NCBI GenBank assembly: GCA_029378245.1
Contig: JARKIF010000008.1
Coordinates: forward strand, 2,356,001 to 2,420,000
Length of the DNA stretch: 64,000 nucleotides
Origin: Roridomyces roridus
Taxonomy: Eukaryota; Basidiomycota; Agaricomycetes; Agaricales; Mycenaceae
Reading direction: 5' to 3'
The translations under genes and the position numbers were made by a program. Position 1 is the stretch's first letter; every line of letters begins with the position of its first letter. The notes below the pieces were generated by a model. That model made no database searches, had not been told where the DNA came from, and was given only the letters and a program-made list of their open reading frames with translations. Positions 53,780-64,000 of the stretch are shown one piece after another.

Positions 53780-54279
53780 CCTCCGAGTCAATGCGTGGGC
53801 GCGTTGATGTCAGACAATACACACATCGTGCAGCGCTCTTTTACAGTGGCATCGTTTCCGCCTGCAGAAATGGTGCCTGCTGCAGTGCGCGACCCTGCCC
53901 GTTGACTGACCGGTGTTTTGGTGTCTAACTGGTCACCTGGTGGGAGGATTCAGGAACGGTTAGAAGGAAAGCTAACGACTCAGTAACGAGGGACGGAGAC
54001 GCGGGAGCCGGATCAATCGCTGACATCACCAAGACGTGAGTAGCTGGCTTTAGCTCCTTTTAGCTCTCGACCACCATCCTCTCGTCGCCGCTTTGAGTCA
54101 TCATCGCCGGCGGCGACGTCCAATCTTAGTCCTTCATTCCTCGCGTCTCCAGCTCATCAATCGCGCTCTATCGTACGCGTCTTTTCCATTTCACGACATC
54201 CTCTACCATCCGCCTGCTTCTATTGGACCTGTCGCTGCCTGACTTCCACATCGACCAGCGCGCGACGAGTTCGCTTATA
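53780..54279. other. No gene recognised
   Basis: I see no coding or repeat structure here apart from short pyrimidine-rich stretches. Confidence 0.4.
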
Positions 54280-55405
54280 TTAGAAAAGTGAGGTCGTGTT
54301 GGCCGGTGCGTACCATCGACGCATTCAAGTCATCGCTGGATGGGATGACAAATATTTGCGCGGTCTGACTGCAGTGTGCACAGCAGAGACTTGGCAGAGA
54401 CAATAAAAGACATAGTGATCCCGATCTCATGTGTTGTTTCCGGCAGTCTCTCTCGTTCCTGAACCCACCATCCCTCACATCCCGATCTCGATGATGCACC
54501 TTCCCCAGATAGACTTCGCGAGAGAAAGTCGTCTCTTTACAACCACTCGGGTTTCCACACGGAGGCCGTAATGACCGTTTTTTCTTTCGTTCTTAGACCC
54601 ACCATCCCTCACATCCCGATCCCGATGAAGCACCTTCCCCAGATGGACGTCGCGCGAATTAGTGTCGTCTCTTCACCACCACTCGGGTTTCCACACGGAG
54701 GCCGTAATAACCATTTTTCTGCCCCGTCCTCGGACTGCTCGCAGAAAAGTGAGGTTGTGTTCGCCGCCGGTGCGCCCCATCGTCGGAATTCATACGACAC
54801 GGCTGAGCTTGCAGAATGTGAGGACAAATATTTGCAATTTCCAAAGCGGTGGGACTGCACAGCAGAGACAATAAAAGACATAGTGAGACCCGATCTCAGA
54901 GTCATGTATCCACGTTGTCTCAGGGAGTCTCTCTGTGTTCCTGGACCCACCATCCCTCACATCCCGATCTCGATGAAGCACCTTCCCCAGATGGACGTCG
55001 CGCGAACTCGTGTCGTCTTTCTACCACCACTCGGGTTTCAACTTTCAACACGGAGACCGTAATCACCATTTTTTTGCCCCGTCCTCGGATGAGGTCATGT
55101 TCGCCGCCGGTGCGTACCATCGTCGACGTTCATCTCATCATCCGACATGGCTGAGCGAATGTGAGGACAAACTTATATTTGCAATTTCCAAAGCGGTCTG
55201 CACAGCAGAGACAATAAAAGACATGGCGATCCCGATCTCATGTTTCCACGTTACCTCAGGGAGTCTCTTGTTCCTGGACCCACCTCACCATCCCTCACAT
55301 CCCGATCTCGATGAAGTACCTTCCCCAGATAGACTTTGCGCGAGCTAGTGTCGTCTTTCCACCACTCGGGTTTCAACACGGAAAACGTAATCGCCATTTT
55401 CTATA
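54280..55405. repeat. Tandem repeat, unit about 340 bp
   Basis: Three to four imperfect units are present. Landmarks: GTGAGGTCGTGTT... at about 54290, 54750 and 55090; CCACCATCCCTCACATCCCG at about 54467, 54599, 54947 and 55288; CACTCGGGTTT at about 54544, 54682, 55029 and 55365. One unit is shortened to about 140 bp. The last landmark block (AACACGGAAAACGTAATCGC) recurs at about 61568. Confidence 0.8.
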
Positions 55406-55909
55406 AGTGAAATACTGATGAGCTTGTGAGATCAGTACGGGTTCTTGTGACAGCGGAATGACAGTGATCACTGATCCGCACTTCTCTCTCACACCACGAC
55501 TATCTGCCAGCACTTCGTGCAATGCAGCGCCTACATCCACGAATCCACCTTCCAGAGTCTCCGAAACTTTTCTCTGGCTACATTGGCTCTGCTCTCTCTC
55601 GTTTTCACCGCTGGGAACACTTGTCATCCTCTGTTTCCTTGTGGATACACTTGGCTCACCGAGACCTCGGGCTTTCAATGGGACAACTTACGTGACTAGC
55701 AGCTGGGACTAGGGTGAGATCCACTGGTCCTATGGCTTCCTATTTGCTTTACCACCCATGTTTCTCCATCAATTACGAGCCCCGTATACCATCACGGCCC
55801 GTCCATTGGACAAATTACTATACATCCTCGCTGTTAGTCGGTTTCGTTCCCTCCGGGCTGTTAACGGTCTCACTGTCCCGGATCATCAAACTCTTTTCTG
55901 CAACATGTC

Positions 55910-56440
55910 TATGTCCTCGAGCACTTGATCGCCCCGTGCTTCCCTGCTATCGGCTTCTTCCTGGCCGTCAAATCCCCATTCGTTCATTATATGCATCCAC
56001 GTCTTCGAGTGCAGGATTGCTTTCTTCCTCTGCTATCAAAAGTGTTGAATTCTTCTGGGCATTGAGTTCCCGTTCGTTCGTTATACGCATCCACGCCCTC
56101 GAGCACGGGATTGCTTTCTTCCTCCGCTATCAAAAGTGTTGAGCTCTTCTGGGCATCGAGTTCCCACTCATTTATATGTCTATGCCATCGAGCGCTGGAT
56201 CCTGCGCAATCATTCTGGGCTTTGAGTTCCCACTCTTTCGTGCATCCATGCCCTCGAGTGCTGGATTGCTTTCTTCCTCCATTATTGGAAGTGTTGACTT
56301 TCGGGCATCGAGTTCCCATCCTTGCCCTCGAGCGCTGGATCATATTTCTTCCTCCGCTATTGAAAGTGTTGAGTTCTTCTGGGCATCGAGCTCATATTCA
56401 TCCATGCATCTATACCGTCGAGCGCTGGCTAACTTTCTCC
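55910..56440. repeat. Minisatellite, unit about 100 bp
   Basis: About five degenerate units carry CATCCACGCCCTCGAGC, GGATTGCTTTCTTCCTCC, GCTATCAAAAGTGTTGA and TTCTGGGCATCGAGTTCCCA in fixed order. Confidence 0.75.
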
Positions 56441-56799
56441 CTGCACTACCGAACACGTCAACTCTTTGTTATTCTTGGCCATTGGGTTTCCATCGGCAAC
56501 ATACGTCCACGGCCCCAAGAACAACTGACAGTCTGGGTTACAACTTTGGCTTCTACGGAACGGTTCTGAGTTCTGACTACAATCATCGGCATTCAAGTCT
56601 AGCTTATGTCTTACTTTGCCCTCTTTACCCGAACCATGCAAGACGACTACGACCCCCTTACTGATTCGCAGCATTTACCTTCACACCCTCGTCTGAGGCG
56701 GCCTCTTCGACTATAACACAACGGACGAATATAGGCCTATTCTCTTTGCACTCACGTGAACTCCACATTTCGGCGCATCAACGGCGAGTTTACTCTGTT

Positions 56800-56980
56800 C
56801 CTCCGCTGTTAAATTTGAAGCTCTGTTTCTCCGCTATTGAAGCTCTGTTGCTCTGTCATCGAAGTTCTGTTTCTCCGCTATCGAAGCTCTGTTGCTCTGT
56901 CATCGAAGGCCTGTTCCTCTGCTATGGAAGCTCCGTTTGTCTGCTGTCGAAACTTGGTTCTTCTGCTATCGAAGGCATTG
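56800..56980. repeat. Minisatellite, unit about 21 bp
   Basis: Seven to eight copies of GCTCTGTTGCTCTGTCATCG-like units occur, sharing the CTATCGAAG core with the sequence on both sides. Confidence 0.75.
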
Positions 56981-57179
56981 AGCATCATCCTCCTTAACCT
57001 ACAAGCACCCTTTTACAGTACGCATCTATGTCCTCCGGCGCCGAATGGCCCTGTATATATGTCTGCTCTCAAAAGCGACGGGCTTGTTCCTCTGCTCTCA
57101 AAAACATCGAATTTTTATCCTTCCTAGGCCATCGAGCGCCCCTTCAGAGTACGCATCCCTGCACCCAGCCGCTGGGTAG

Positions 57180-58350
57180 CTCTGTCTGCTATCGAAAGCG
57201 GCGAACTTGCTCCTCCCTTCGTCGTCTAATAGGTGCCTTGTATCTTGTCATCGAAGACGAGCTTTGCCATCGACGGCATTTGGTTTCAACATCATCATCG
57301 CAGGGACTCTTTGCCATCGTTGACGGCGTCCCAGCTGTATCCTCAATTACTGGAATTCCTGTTTCTGGCCATCGAAGGCATTGACACCCATATCCTTGAA
57401 TACTCGAGTTGGTCAGGCTCGTCATCGCGGACGCTCCGCCATCGAAGGCATTCCGTTTCCGTTTTCATATCCTCAAGCGCTGGTTGGCTTGATTACATTG
57501 ATGTACCTGAGCGCTGGTACTGGTATCCCTTCACTCCAGGTCGTCGGAATATTTTGAAGTTGATATGTAAGTGCACTATCTATCTTGTCGGGATCCTTCC
57601 AACTTGTACCTGCGGGCCGTACTCATCCATGTACAACTGCCTGTATCGTGGGCATACTTTACTGGTCTTACGCTATCGAGAGCGTCCCTTTTACGACTTT
57701 TGTCTGCTGTTATCACAATGGTGCTTGTCTTGAGCTATCGAGAGCACCATTTTCGCCGCCATCGAGAGCATGCATTCATTCCAGTATCAATGACTTCCAC
57801 CGTGATTAAACAACCTGCATGCATTCACTCTGCTATCAAAGCAACGACTTCCGCCACGGTCCAAAGTGTGCCTGGATGCAGCACATCAGCCTCCAGGTCC
57901 CATGCCATGCGAAAAATTCGCCTTGGCTGCTATCGAAAGCACGTCTTCTCATACGCTATGAAGAATGTCTTCGTTTGTCGCTATCGAGAACGCGCCTTGT
58001 TCTTATGCTAATGAGCATAGGTTGCTATCGAGAGCGCACTTATCGAGAGCACACTTGTTTTCTTGCGCCATGGTTGGCATATCACCATCGGAGCTTGGAT
58101 ATCTTACTCTATTGAACGCAGCCGTGGTTTGCATCTATTCAAAGTGCACCTGTCCTGCGCTGTTGGGATTGACTTGGCGCTGTCAGTGCATACCTCGCCG
58201 CTATAAAAAGTGTGCATACCGTCAAAGGCATCTTTCCTGCCGCTATCAAAGTTTTCTTGTCCTGCACTACTGCAAGCATTATTGGTCTACTGGCAACTAG
58301 GAGCTGTTTTACCCGATCAATAGTATTCCTTTGTCTGCTGCTATCGAAAG
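57180..58350. repeat. Dispersed CTATCGARAGC motif tract
   Basis: At least twelve copies of a (C/G)CTATCGAAAGC / CTATCGAGAGC motif are scattered irregularly, for example near 57189, 57670, 57733, 57930, 58023 and 58340. The sequence between copies is not repeated. Confidence 0.6.
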
Positions 58351-60019
58351 CGCATCTTGATTTCTTTGAACCCAGTGACGGGCAATTGGATTTAGCTGAT
58401 ACTTACCCCACGTTCATGGTGGTGGATGTTCTCATTTCAAACGGGACCGTGACATGTTGTTGTGTCTATGGCATCAGCCCTGCTCTCCAGTGTCTGCTTT
58501 TTCAATTCTGCCTTGCTATGCCCACCGTCTTCCCCACTTCACCCCACGGAGGCACATTCGGTTGCACCATTGAATCACAGGGCTGTTGTGAGTGTGCTTC
58601 TGACTGGGTGTAAGCTCAATCCTGTCCCATTCAATTCCGTTCGCTCATGAGCGTGAACCGCCAATTCACTTGTTATCTTCGATGGCTGAGGTTCATTCCC
58701 TCCTTGGATACGTGTTCGGATGTGCCCTTCTGCGCCGTCCAGATTGCGGAGTTCCTTGATTCCGCAAATTTGTGTCTGTTCAATGTCCTTGCTCACAGAT
58801 GAGCGTCTTGACTCTCACGAATTTCGCTGGAACACTCTCCGTTCATTTCTTCCATTTGCCACTAGTGTTTTCCATCTGCCGCTTTCACATTGGGCAGGTT
58901 TGGGGTTGCATTGTCCGCTCGAGTGTCTAAAATCATGTGGATATGCCCTCGTAGTCCCTACCTTCTTGCCGGTATTTACGAGGCGTCGGCGGTGGTCTCA
59001 GGGTACTTTGACCCACAGCGTTCGAGTCGTCCTATGGGGTCAGGCCCGCATAAACTCTACCCTGAGAGTGATTCTGATTTCGGTAGATGTCGAACATCTT
59101 TGCTCGTGGCAGACTCGGCCCATCATCTCACTTGTAATTCTTTCTTCATTCACAAAACCCGGTTATGTATCTCATACGGATGTCACTACGTTGGTTCCAC
59201 TGGTATTGGGCAGTTCAACATCCAACTGACAATTATCGTGTTTGGCCGGTCAGACGTATGGGTGGCCCTGAATTTATTGGGTCCTTCCTCTCTCTCAAGT
59301 ATCTAATCTCGGTGCGATTGATTTTCAACAAACCACCCATCTACCGTGTCTTCATCCTGTCCGCGAGACTTCATTGCGGTCCCAATGTCCACTTCATACT
59401 TTGGTTTTATTTTACGCCGTGAACTTTGGGCTCAATGTGATATTGGTTCAACATTCTGTGGATGGCCGTTCACATTGCCCTCTCCCTACCCATTTTCATC
59501 CAGATATCCTTTCATTCAGTCTTCTGCACCCCTGGATGTGGCAATATCACTTCACAGCTCAAACTGAAACCTCTCAAGGCCAACATCTGACACATGTAAT
59601 GCATTCTGCATAATCATTAGGTCGCACTTCATATCTGCATCTGCCGAGGTTTAACCCAGGGTTCCTTGCTGGTGGGGGCTTGTTGCCATTACTTCCTCGT
59701 CAAGTCCTCGGTTTGAAATCTGTTTCTACTTCGTCCTTTTGGTGCCAGTCATGTTTCCAGTGTGGTTGAACCCATGTGGCAAGTTCAAATCCAGATTGAG
59801 GAGCCGCTGATTTGTTGGGTTAGCCGTGGGCGTTGGTGATGCCCTCGTCTGGCGTCTCCGTTTCTTTGGGTTCATTCTCACGCCTCACCATCGCCCTACG
59901 ACCTGGAGATCAGCGGTTCGAGAAGTTGAATCTTCCGCTGCTCCTCCACCCCCAACGAATCTCTGTGGCTGCCCCAAAATCGAATTCAATTTCCAAACGC
60001 AAATGAAGCGCAGAACAAG

Positions 60020-61560
60020 AGTGAAATACTGATGAGCTTGTGAGATCAGTACGGGTTCTAGACTCGTAACCAGTCTGTCTATGATTGTCGATAGACAGAC
60101 TGGTCGATCTCGGGGATTATTCAAAGGACGCGCCGATTTCCTAATTCGGCGAATTCACGTGATCTGCGACCTCTGTCCTTCCCTGCGTCGTGCGGCCGCG
60201 CTGCTGCCTCGGAGCAACTCAGAAACATTCTACCAAGTCTCCCATTACATAGCATTACCTCCTTTGTTGTAGATTAAAACAAAGTTCAGTGGCATTGCGT
60301 ACATAGACAAGTCCTAAGTACTTGATGCACCGAGCTCGCTGAAATGTGGCCATTATGCCCCTACGCCGCTGCACGGCGTCAATCCCCACTCTCGCTGCAC
60401 CTTGAACCCGGGCCGTCTGGACTCCAACACTCTCGCCACGCGCTGCTGCAGTTGTTGCATCGGCAAGACCACCAGCGGCCGCCGACACCGCTTCTCTATT
60501 AACATCTGAGATCGCCGCGCAGGGTCGAGACGTTCGAGTGCCCCGAGCTGCATGACAAGCAGCCACTTGGGAGGTGCGAGCGTTGTGACTGTGGGAACGG
60601 TGGGTGCTGCAACCGGTGCTGTCGTGCAGGCCGCCGTATGAACAGCCTACAGGCGCTGCCGGGAGCGCACGTGCGATGGCGTCGAAAGGGGCACGATAAA
60701 CGACAGGAGACAAGACGGGGAGTTGCGAGCGTGGTCGAATGGCTCGATCCTGGATTGTAGAAGGAATCGGTCGCACATTCAGGTCGAGAGGACATTGTTA
60801 CGCACGCGGAAATAAGTCTCAAGTCAACATTGTCCATCCATGAATCTAAGATCCGAGGCCTGAGTGGCCACGCGTGACCGTCAAGGTGATTTTGAGATGG
60901 ATGCAGGTGTGGATGTCGTTGGGTGAAGCCGGCTTCCAGAGTGCCATAACGAGGGAATTCGGACGCCAAGAGTGGCGTATGAGCGGGTTCGATGGTGTTT
61001 CGAGAGAATCAATTCGTCGACCGGCGATATTACGAGCGGTGGGAGGCCAGGGAGGAAGCACGACGCAGCAGAAGGAGAGAGGTGGGAGATCACGTGGAAT
61101 CGCCAAATTAGGAAATCCGCGCGTCCTATGAAAGATCACCGAGATCGACTGGTCTGTCTATCGACACTCATAGACAGACCAGGCTCTGGTCTATACGGGT
61201 TCTTGTGACAGCGGAATGACAGTGATCACTGATCCGCACTTCTCTCTCACACCACGACTATCTGCCAGCACTTCGTGCAATGCAGCGCCTACATCCACGA
61301 ATCCACCTTCCAGAGTCTCCGAAACTTTTCCCCGCCCGCCCTCGCCCTCAACCGTTTCTTTCAGCTTCTCAATGGTCTATGGGGCAGACACAGGTAGGGT
61401 GGTGGTTGGGGTTCATTCTCACGCCTCACCATCGCCCTACGACCTGGAGATCAGCGGTTCGAGAAGTTGAATCTTCCGCTGCTCCTCCACCCCCAACGAA
61501 TCTCTGTGGCTGCCCCAAAATCGAATTCAATTTCCAAACGCAAATGAAGCGCAGAACAAG
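60020..61560. repeat. Long repeat element, copy 2, internally deleted
   Basis: The first block (60020-60058 plus 61194-61328) and the last block (61407-61560) equal those of copy 1, but only about 77 bp lie between them instead of about 4.3 kb. A 1135-bp Mutator-like element interrupts the first block. Confidence 0.7.
60059..61193. mobile_element. Mutator-like (MULE) element, 9-bp TSD
   Basis: Termini of about 55 bp (TAGAC...CCAGTCTGTCTATG..., GTCGATAGACAGAC...) match in inverse and contain an internal hairpin. TACGGGTTC is duplicated at 60050-60058 and 61194-61202; the empty site is seen intact in copy 1 at about 55436. No transposase frame is present, so it is non-autonomous. Confidence 0.85.
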
Positions 61561-61707
61561 AAGCCTCAACACGGAAAACGTAATCGCCATTTTCTATAAA
61601 GCCTCAACCCGAATGGCACTTCTCCTCAGTTGTATCTTTCGTTCCTTCTCTCTCCCTCAACTGTATCGATTTACCTCGCTTCCAAGACCTCGTTCAAGCC
61701 ATCGATT

Positions 61708-62260
61708 ATGCAACAGTACCCAACCAGCCAGCCGTGCCGTGTTTGTGACTGTGCCACTAAGCAATGGTGTAGCTGCTGTCATACCGCTCGGTATTGCCAG
61801 TGCTCGACTGAGCACGCTCCCGGCGTACGTCCATGTCCCTCTCGAGTCTCCACACACCACTTGATCTCATTTACATCTGTAGGATCCACATGCGGAGCCC
61901 CAGTCGATTTCGGTCTCGGCCATTTTATTCGTCGCGGAAGAAGGTACGTGTTACAGTCGCCTTTGTCCTTCTAGACACACAGCTATCCTTCCAGAACACC
62001 CTCGGGTCGGCACCACCATCAACTCCCGCCCGCCGCACTACCGCCCCTCGAACGGATGCCCGATCCCATTCCTCCAGCCGTACTTTGACCCCACTCCGCA
62101 GAGCATGGTCCTCGCGCAGGGCCTTAACCGCGAGCCCCACCGGTTACTTCACATTTTCTACTCGCCCATCGCTCTCGCCAAGACGTCGCCGATCAACCGG
62201 GCGATCTACCACATTAAATTTACCGGCCCTGCGCCCGAGCCTTGGGCCGGCACTGTCACC
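61708..62260 (+). pseudogene. Short MYND-finger protein, 3'-truncated
   Basis: ATG 61708 gives QYPTSQPCRVCDCATKQWCS then CCHTARYCQCSTEHAPG, a compact MYND finger at the very N-terminus (CRVC, C-x2-C, YC). Introns with GTACGT donors at about 61826 and 61944 lead to HPRVGTTINSRPPHYRPSNG, PIPFLQPYFDPTPQ and LNREPHRLLHIFYSPIALAK, ending PEPWAGTV. At about 62261 the sequence becomes the 3' flank shared by the PHD genes, so the C-terminus is missing. This third MYND type is unrelated to MYND-I outside the finger. Confidence 0.6.
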
Positions 62261-62559
62261 GAAAGCTGTGGTTGCGGCCTCCAGTGCGTCATAACGAATC
62301 CACTCTCAGATTTGGACATTTATCAGTTGTCAGCTGCCCTTGCAGCCCTTGCAAATGCTAGAGGGTGGATGCCAAAACTGCTGGGTTGAGTCATGTCGTT
62401 TAAGTACTTACTACAACATTCCCCCCGTGTAATGTCATCGTCTCAAAGAGCCTTCGGCGATACTCGCGCGTCTTGGCCGACCGAATTCCACATCAACATC
62501 CTCGTTGCGAGGGCTCATGAGACTCGGACTGCGTCTGTCTGAGATGACCCAGTTCAATC

Positions 62560-63957
62560 AGAATTACTGAGGACGTACCATGATACCCGCCGACGACCCG
62601 GATTCGGTGCTTGACTTTGATCCTCTTCGTCGTCCTCGGCCGAGAGGTCTGCAGATCCAAAAGAGAAATCCGGCGAAGGCATCGGCCCGTCTGGTAGGTC
62701 GGCAGACGAAGTCCAAAACTCGGAAAAGCGCGATCGAGTCAGGGCAGCGTTCTTGCAGACAGTGCATGTGAATGGCTCCCCAGTCTCAACACAGTCGTCA
62801 TGGCTCCAAACTCGACACAATTGACACTGGATCGTCGGACGCAATCCTGGGTCTAGAAACAATGAGTTGTATGTATATTTCAAGGTCGAATTAGGATGTC
62901 ACTGACCGCGCTCGCCACACGTACACCAAAACCGATCGTTCGCGCTTACGAGCTCATGACAAACTGCACACACTTCCAGCAGACTCGGCGCCCCATGACA
63001 AATGACCGCGCTATCATCTGTCCTTGCCGCCAGCGTGACCTCCTCGCGGACGTACCCCGCACACCGATGAGCGCCATTCCCCGACGATGGGTCCACCTCC
63101 GTCCAGACAAACTTCCTAATTGGAAGTCCCATCTCCATGTCCCGGTTGATTTTTCCCGAAACGCGGGATAATGAGTGGACTCTCCTCCTGTCCAGTGTTC
63201 GCCAGACGTATTCCCTCCTGGGAGGAATCCTAGGCGCATCGGTGGGTTTTCCAGCGCTTGTCCAGCCATCGGCGTTCAAAGACAAGACCATCTCCAAGCC
63301 GAATCGGCGAACTTGGGATGGATCAAGTACGACTGGACTGCGCTCGATATCCTCGGCTGGACTTGCTTTAGTTTCAACATTCGACAATACCGGAAGCACT
63401 CACGATGCAGCATACGATTTGCAGATCGTAAAACCTAGGACAGTTCAGCAATGCAATCGAATCAAGGAGAATCAAGCTCACCTTGCGACACAGCGTGTCG
63501 AAAATTCTCCACGCACAGGCAGAGTTATCTCCAGCCTGTGCAATGTCGTCCGGGAAATAATCGTAAATATTACTTGCAGGCTTGGGTGGGTCAATCCCGA
63601 TTGAAAACCGGTCGTTATCGTCAATAAAGACGTCGAAATTCTAGCCCAAGTTGTCAAGCAGATGCTGGATTACATTGGTGGCTTTACCTCGATTCCGAGA
63701 GGCGCCAGGGATATTCCCTGATCACTGAGATAATTCATGCCCGCCTGTAGTCGGGGTTCATTAACAGGCGAGTTCGTGAGGAAGAGAAACAACTTACAGA
63801 AAGACCTGCAATCATCTTGAATCCCAAGGTGACGCTCCTACCGAGGTCGTCCTTGAGTGCAGCGGCCAATGGACCCTCTGCGGTGTTCCGATGAGCTGTG
63901 GAGCGTGTCGTCAGCCGTGGGCGCTTCGCTGAGATGAATGGAGCAAGTACCATTTTC
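62560..63957 (-). CDS. PHD-finger protein (5' end may lie outside)
   Basis: Exons include KMVLAPFISAKRPRLTTRST (63957 down), FIDDNDRFSIGIDPPKPASN with WRIFDTLCRK, and a large exon with VETKASPAEDIERSPVVL to EVCAVCHELVSANDRFWCTC. After a short intron (about 62905-62860) it reads LRPTIQCQLCRVWSHDDCVE and GEPFTCTVC. The C-x2-C, C-x-C, C-x2-C-W-x-H-x2-C and C-x2-C spacing is that of a PHD finger. The tail is acidic (SAEDDEEDQSQAPNPGRR). PHD fingers usually read histone H3 tails, which suggests a nuclear role. Upstream exons between 63660 and 63800 are uncertain, and the start may be beyond 64000. A broken copy lies at 50549-53030. Confidence 0.6.
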
Positions 63958-64000
63958 ATAAACTATATACTGATTTAGGGATGCCGGGGAAGATACGCCT

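Larger units (their letters stand above)
55406..60019. repeat. Long non-coding repeat element, copy 1
   Basis: It begins with a block of about 165 bp (AGTGAAATACTGATGAGC...) and ends with a 153-bp block (TTCATTCTCACGCCTCACC...GCAGAACAAG). Both blocks recur, identical, in copy 2 at 60020-61560. The interior has minisatellites and no convincing gene. Stops are frequent in all frames longer than about 170 residues. The nature is unknown; no clear LTR ends. Confidence 0.55.

Noticed and set aside
55714..58613. Open frames of 110-190 codons in the minisatellite region
   Set aside because: They follow the repeat units, change frame with unit length and have no domain; they are by-products of repeats without TAA/TAG.
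55406..61560. LTR retrotransposon
   Set aside because: The direct blocks are not arranged as two equal LTRs, there is no TG...CA end with a short duplication, and no gag/pol frame.

Overview
The window is nuclear DNA of a mushroom-forming basidiomycete (Agaricomycetes), or a close relative. The signs are split genes with 45-65-nt GT-AG introns, a microsomal cytochrome P450, expanded F-box, BTB/POZ and MYND zinc-finger genes on both strands, intron-bearing tRNA-Phe genes, and many short inverted-repeat transposons. No bacterial, viral or organellar block is visible. All calls come from reading the sequence; exon borders were placed by hand from splice sites and paralogue alignment.

Layout. 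1-6.8 kb: an F-box/LRR-like gene, a membrane-protein gene and a long MYND protein (here MYND-II). 7-15 kb: the first cluster of a second MYND family (here MYND-I, copies A-D), ending in a junction where a MYND-I and a MYND-II gene cut each other off. 17-21.6 kb: mostly unassigned, then a BTB/POZ gene and a broken BTB copy. 22-26.4 kb: MYND-I copies E and F, both broken. 26.4-30 kb: an F-box gene split by two nested hAT elements. 30.2-32.1 kb: another hAT element with a TA-flanked element inside it. 32.4-34.5 kb: an intact P450. 34.6-38.7 kb: a segmental duplication of the E/F region carrying copies G (fragment) and H (intact), with two further nested hAT elements in G. 39.3-41.3 kb: two F-box copies. 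41.5-44.7 kb: MYND-I copies I (intact) and J (decayed). 45.3-46.6 kb: a repeated-module protein. 46.8-47.2 kb: two tRNA-Phe genes, one aberrant. 47.5-49.9 kb: a ubiquitin-like-domain gene whose 3' half is a ladder of tiny exons. 50.5-55.4 kb: a PHD-finger gene copy split by a 1.9-kb element, a Y14-like pseudogene and a 340-bp tandem repeat. 55.4-61.6 kb: two tandem copies of a non-coding repeat element, the second carrying a Mutator-like insertion. 61.7-64 kb: a short MYND gene and a PHD-finger gene.

Two things stand out. First, the minus-strand gene at 49902-47463 appears to contain 14 consecutive micro-exons (thirteen of 3 nt, one of 5 nt), preceded by a 7-nt exon and separated by unrelated 51-62-nt introns (one of 96 nt). 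Joined, they give one open frame. Second, the window is a birth-and-death arena for a MYND family: four apparently intact copies, four frameshifted or nonsense copies, and several fragments sit among segmental duplications, a probable gene-conversion tract and stacked DNA transposons whose target-site duplications can be read exactly. Apart from the P450, no metabolic pathway can be inferred.
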